The translations under genes and the position numbers were made by a program. A stretch of 16,211 bases of DNA from Thermoplasmata archaeon (GTDB taxonomy: Archaea; Thermoplasmatota; Thermoplasmata; Lutacidiplasmatales; UBA184), in NCBI GenBank assembly GCA_030037695.1, contig JASHQF010000082.1:1-16211 (forward strand), given 5' to 3'. Below, piece after piece: positions 15,701 to 16,211 of this stretch (position 1 is its first letter; each line of letters begins with the position of its first letter). The notes below the pieces were generated by a model. That model did no database searches. It had not been told where the DNA came from and saw only the letters and a list, made by a program, of their open reading frames with translations.

Positions 15701-16211
15701 TCGTAGAGCAGGCCGGCGGGGTTGTACGAGTACCCGTCGACCCGGAACGAGGGCGGAGACGCGGCGATCGCCGCCCCCTGGAACGTTACGTTGTCGTAGC
15801 TGCCCGCGCGGACGAGCGTCGTGGCCTCGGTCAGGGAATAGTTGAGCTGGACGCGGACGTGGCCGCTCACGTTGGCGATCGAGCTCGTGAGGTCCAGGTA
15901 GAGCGGATAGTTCAGGCTGGAGGCGATGGTGAACGACGGGCCGACGTCCGCGTAGTACTCGCCCTCCAGGATCGTTCCGGCCCCGGCGAGGGTCCCGGGC
16001 CGGACCGGCAGGTTCTCGCCCGAGAAGTTCCAGATGTTGTCCTCGATCGTGAGCGTCGTGCCGTTGAAGACCGCGCCGTTCTGGATCCAGAACGTTCCCG
16101 GGGCGGTCTCGTGCGGGTACGTCGCGTTGACCGCCACGGTGTCGAGGGCGATCCGGATCCAGTTCGGAGCGCTGTCCATCTCCCCGTAGCCGGGGCTGAA
16201 GGCGCCGTACG
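12772..16211 (-). CDS. Thermopsin-family protein with beta-helix, surface module and membrane anchor (5' end outside window)
   Basis: About 1145 residues are visible; the frame is still open at the window edge, so the signal peptide and protein start lie outside. Thermopsins (peptidase family A5) are acid-active extracellular proteases of archaea whose catalytic residues are not settled. Family hallmarks are 'TIEDNIWNFSG' (about 16035-16065), the YPLYLDL strand, 'FRVDGYSYNPAGLLYDAEV' (about 15685-15750), 'VRLEWWD' and 'YDFGVDSGETALG'. After a linker (15130-15440) comes a right-handed parallel beta-helix-like region of ~22-residue N-V-[ST]-V coils (about 13200-14800), then one 'FKESGLSSGTNWSF' module (about 13000-13200). 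A hydrophobic helix 'LLELVALVGGIVAVVVAVILW' follows (about 12890-12960), with a short basic cytoplasmic tail. It is therefore predicted to be cell-anchored with its protease-like domain outside. Whether it is catalytically active cannot be judged from the fragment. Confidence 0.83.
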   Translation of the reverse strand, partial: YGAFSPGYGEMDSAPNWIRIALDTVAVNATYPHETAPGTFWIQNGAVFNGTTLTIEDNIWNFSGENLPVRPGTLAGAGTILEGEYYADVGPSFTIASSLNYPLYLDLTSSIANVSGHVRVQLNYSLTEATTLVRAGSYDNVTFQGAAIAASPPSFRVDGYSYNPAGLLYDAEVDFSGVANGANANLEELNASVRLEWWDTAIPGYATVRSAYDFGVDSGETALGVAAYYINTTGSRTEYLGQGPSILYGLWNTSAGSFVPAVQQGWTRITVQVKPSYAFLFETNLSGLHALARLANFSWTPTTSTGLASMFLPRLTTPGTGYVFEAWANGYDNSTLTPTNSTVVVVNNTTAEVSQTLTLTPASSEVNAPLYLDGDAQVGTFGLAGVLNTSYSVNAKTLWVNSSQDALAPPFLRLNDYSYPTFVLFAVENLSYSVLVNHFVQNSTAFTFTRHTNESALLPGWTQGYFFFGGSATLDSVENTTVEGNSALYHNLNPTYPPATVECYRTPACRAENVAASLDATGVTAIHVRSVTLGLLTAASGAVAAVLESSGNVTVRSVNAVGADVAYLSGGLDLQNDSNVSVTDLSASALAWGIVAYGTRDLNVSGISVTKNSPAFYLNYTNASAVANVAVDNESAVGVWANSTGLRLTNVTCAGAGAVFYKDTSVTVKGASATGFLASAIEEFNNSTDGQFSYINATDGATGVNLTYASDVTLTDLNAADGSLGANLTNVSDLTATGLSATNSSVALAWGPAYNVSTGLRETPGGSTGTITDLYVAYGAAAGALAPVSGSVGLNVSYVTGLTVRNVTAVGTPGLSSEMTLPTDSVTYDVAAVNLTNDTDVQLENVTTTYYPYAVVTDWVSSLTITEVASWYGNVSVILNNTSSVAVSHLFAYGDEFGAELVNNQTSVTISASTFEGCVDNGLNVTFDNLSVVGASITGNNFIATNGSSESGQYVAAHAQIAVNNKSSTLTFSANYFADHTGSGAYAFPNGSRDPTPSTSVVGSWLEFKESGLSSGTNWSFRYAGETYYAVVPRVYVPGWVLGSRPQAFTVPTAGGLKPSPSSGSVTWTGTNTTVLITFGTGLPFGFTLLELVALVGGIVAVVVAVILWRLLRKPPTPRNDASDASPARAQATPSSGDRHLRRYG
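13200..14800 (-). repeat. Parallel beta-helix-type coils (~22 residues) in the thermopsin-family protein
   Basis: Successive segments such as NVTVRSVNAVG, NVSVTDLSASAL, DLNVSGISVTK, SVTVKGASATG, DVTLTDLNAADG and DLTATGLSATNSS recur about every 22-25 residues with alternating hydrophobic strands and small turns. This is the pattern of NosD-like or pectate-lyase-like right-handed beta-helices. Asn-rich turns and many N-x-S/T sequons suggest an exposed, glycosylated rod. No polysaccharide-lyase catalytic motif is recognised. Confidence 0.7.

Noticed and set aside
1..16211. Search for transposases, integrases, inverted terminal repeats, rRNA and defence-system genes
   Set aside because: None was recognised on either strand by reading; the tRNA has no evident attachment-site duplication.

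Overview
The window is GC-rich DNA that reads as archaeal. It has TATA-like boxes about 26-29 nt upstream of starts, one apparently leaderless gene, a tRNA without an encoded CCA end, many GTG starts, a thermopsin-family (peptidase A5) protein and very long secreted proteins dense in N-glycosylation sequons. Thermopsin together with the repeated 'FxESGLxxGxxWSV' surface module points to a high-GC member of the Thermoplasmatota. That placement is inference from protein content; no rRNA is present.

Left part (1-3178), housekeeping and small genes: the 3' end of purA (adenylosuccinate synthetase), followed 6 nt later by a LysO-type lysine exporter; a tRNA-Val(CAC); an unrecognised 119-aa protein and a doubtful ~56-aa basic protein on the plus strand; then, on the minus strand, a two-gene unit of an NTF2/SnoaL-like protein (first, with a clear TATA box) and a DinB-family protein.

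Right part (3392-16211), a cell-surface block: (1) a 1876-aa secreted mosaic on the minus strand with a cysteine-rich N-terminal half, a possible lectin-like beta-sandwich, an internal hydrophobic helical stretch, a carboxypeptidase-regulatory-like domain, two surface modules and about 16 YVTN-type beta-propeller blades; (2) a 647-bp divergent intergenic region; (3) a 528-aa secreted protein on the plus strand made of five surface modules, cysteine-free and with about 28 sequons; (4) a 465-aa cytoplasmic-looking HEAT-repeat protein; (5) convergent with it and sharing its stop site, the C-terminal ~1145 residues of a thermopsin-family protein fused to a parallel beta-helix, one surface module and a C-terminal membrane anchor. 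Its 5' end lies beyond the window.

The three secreted proteins share the same module, so the block looks like a locus for assembling or remodelling the cell surface: an anchored acid protease-like protein, a giant adhesin-like mosaic and a glycosylated all-module protein. The HEAT protein may be an intracellular scaffold. No mobile element, CRISPR array, rRNA or defence system was seen.
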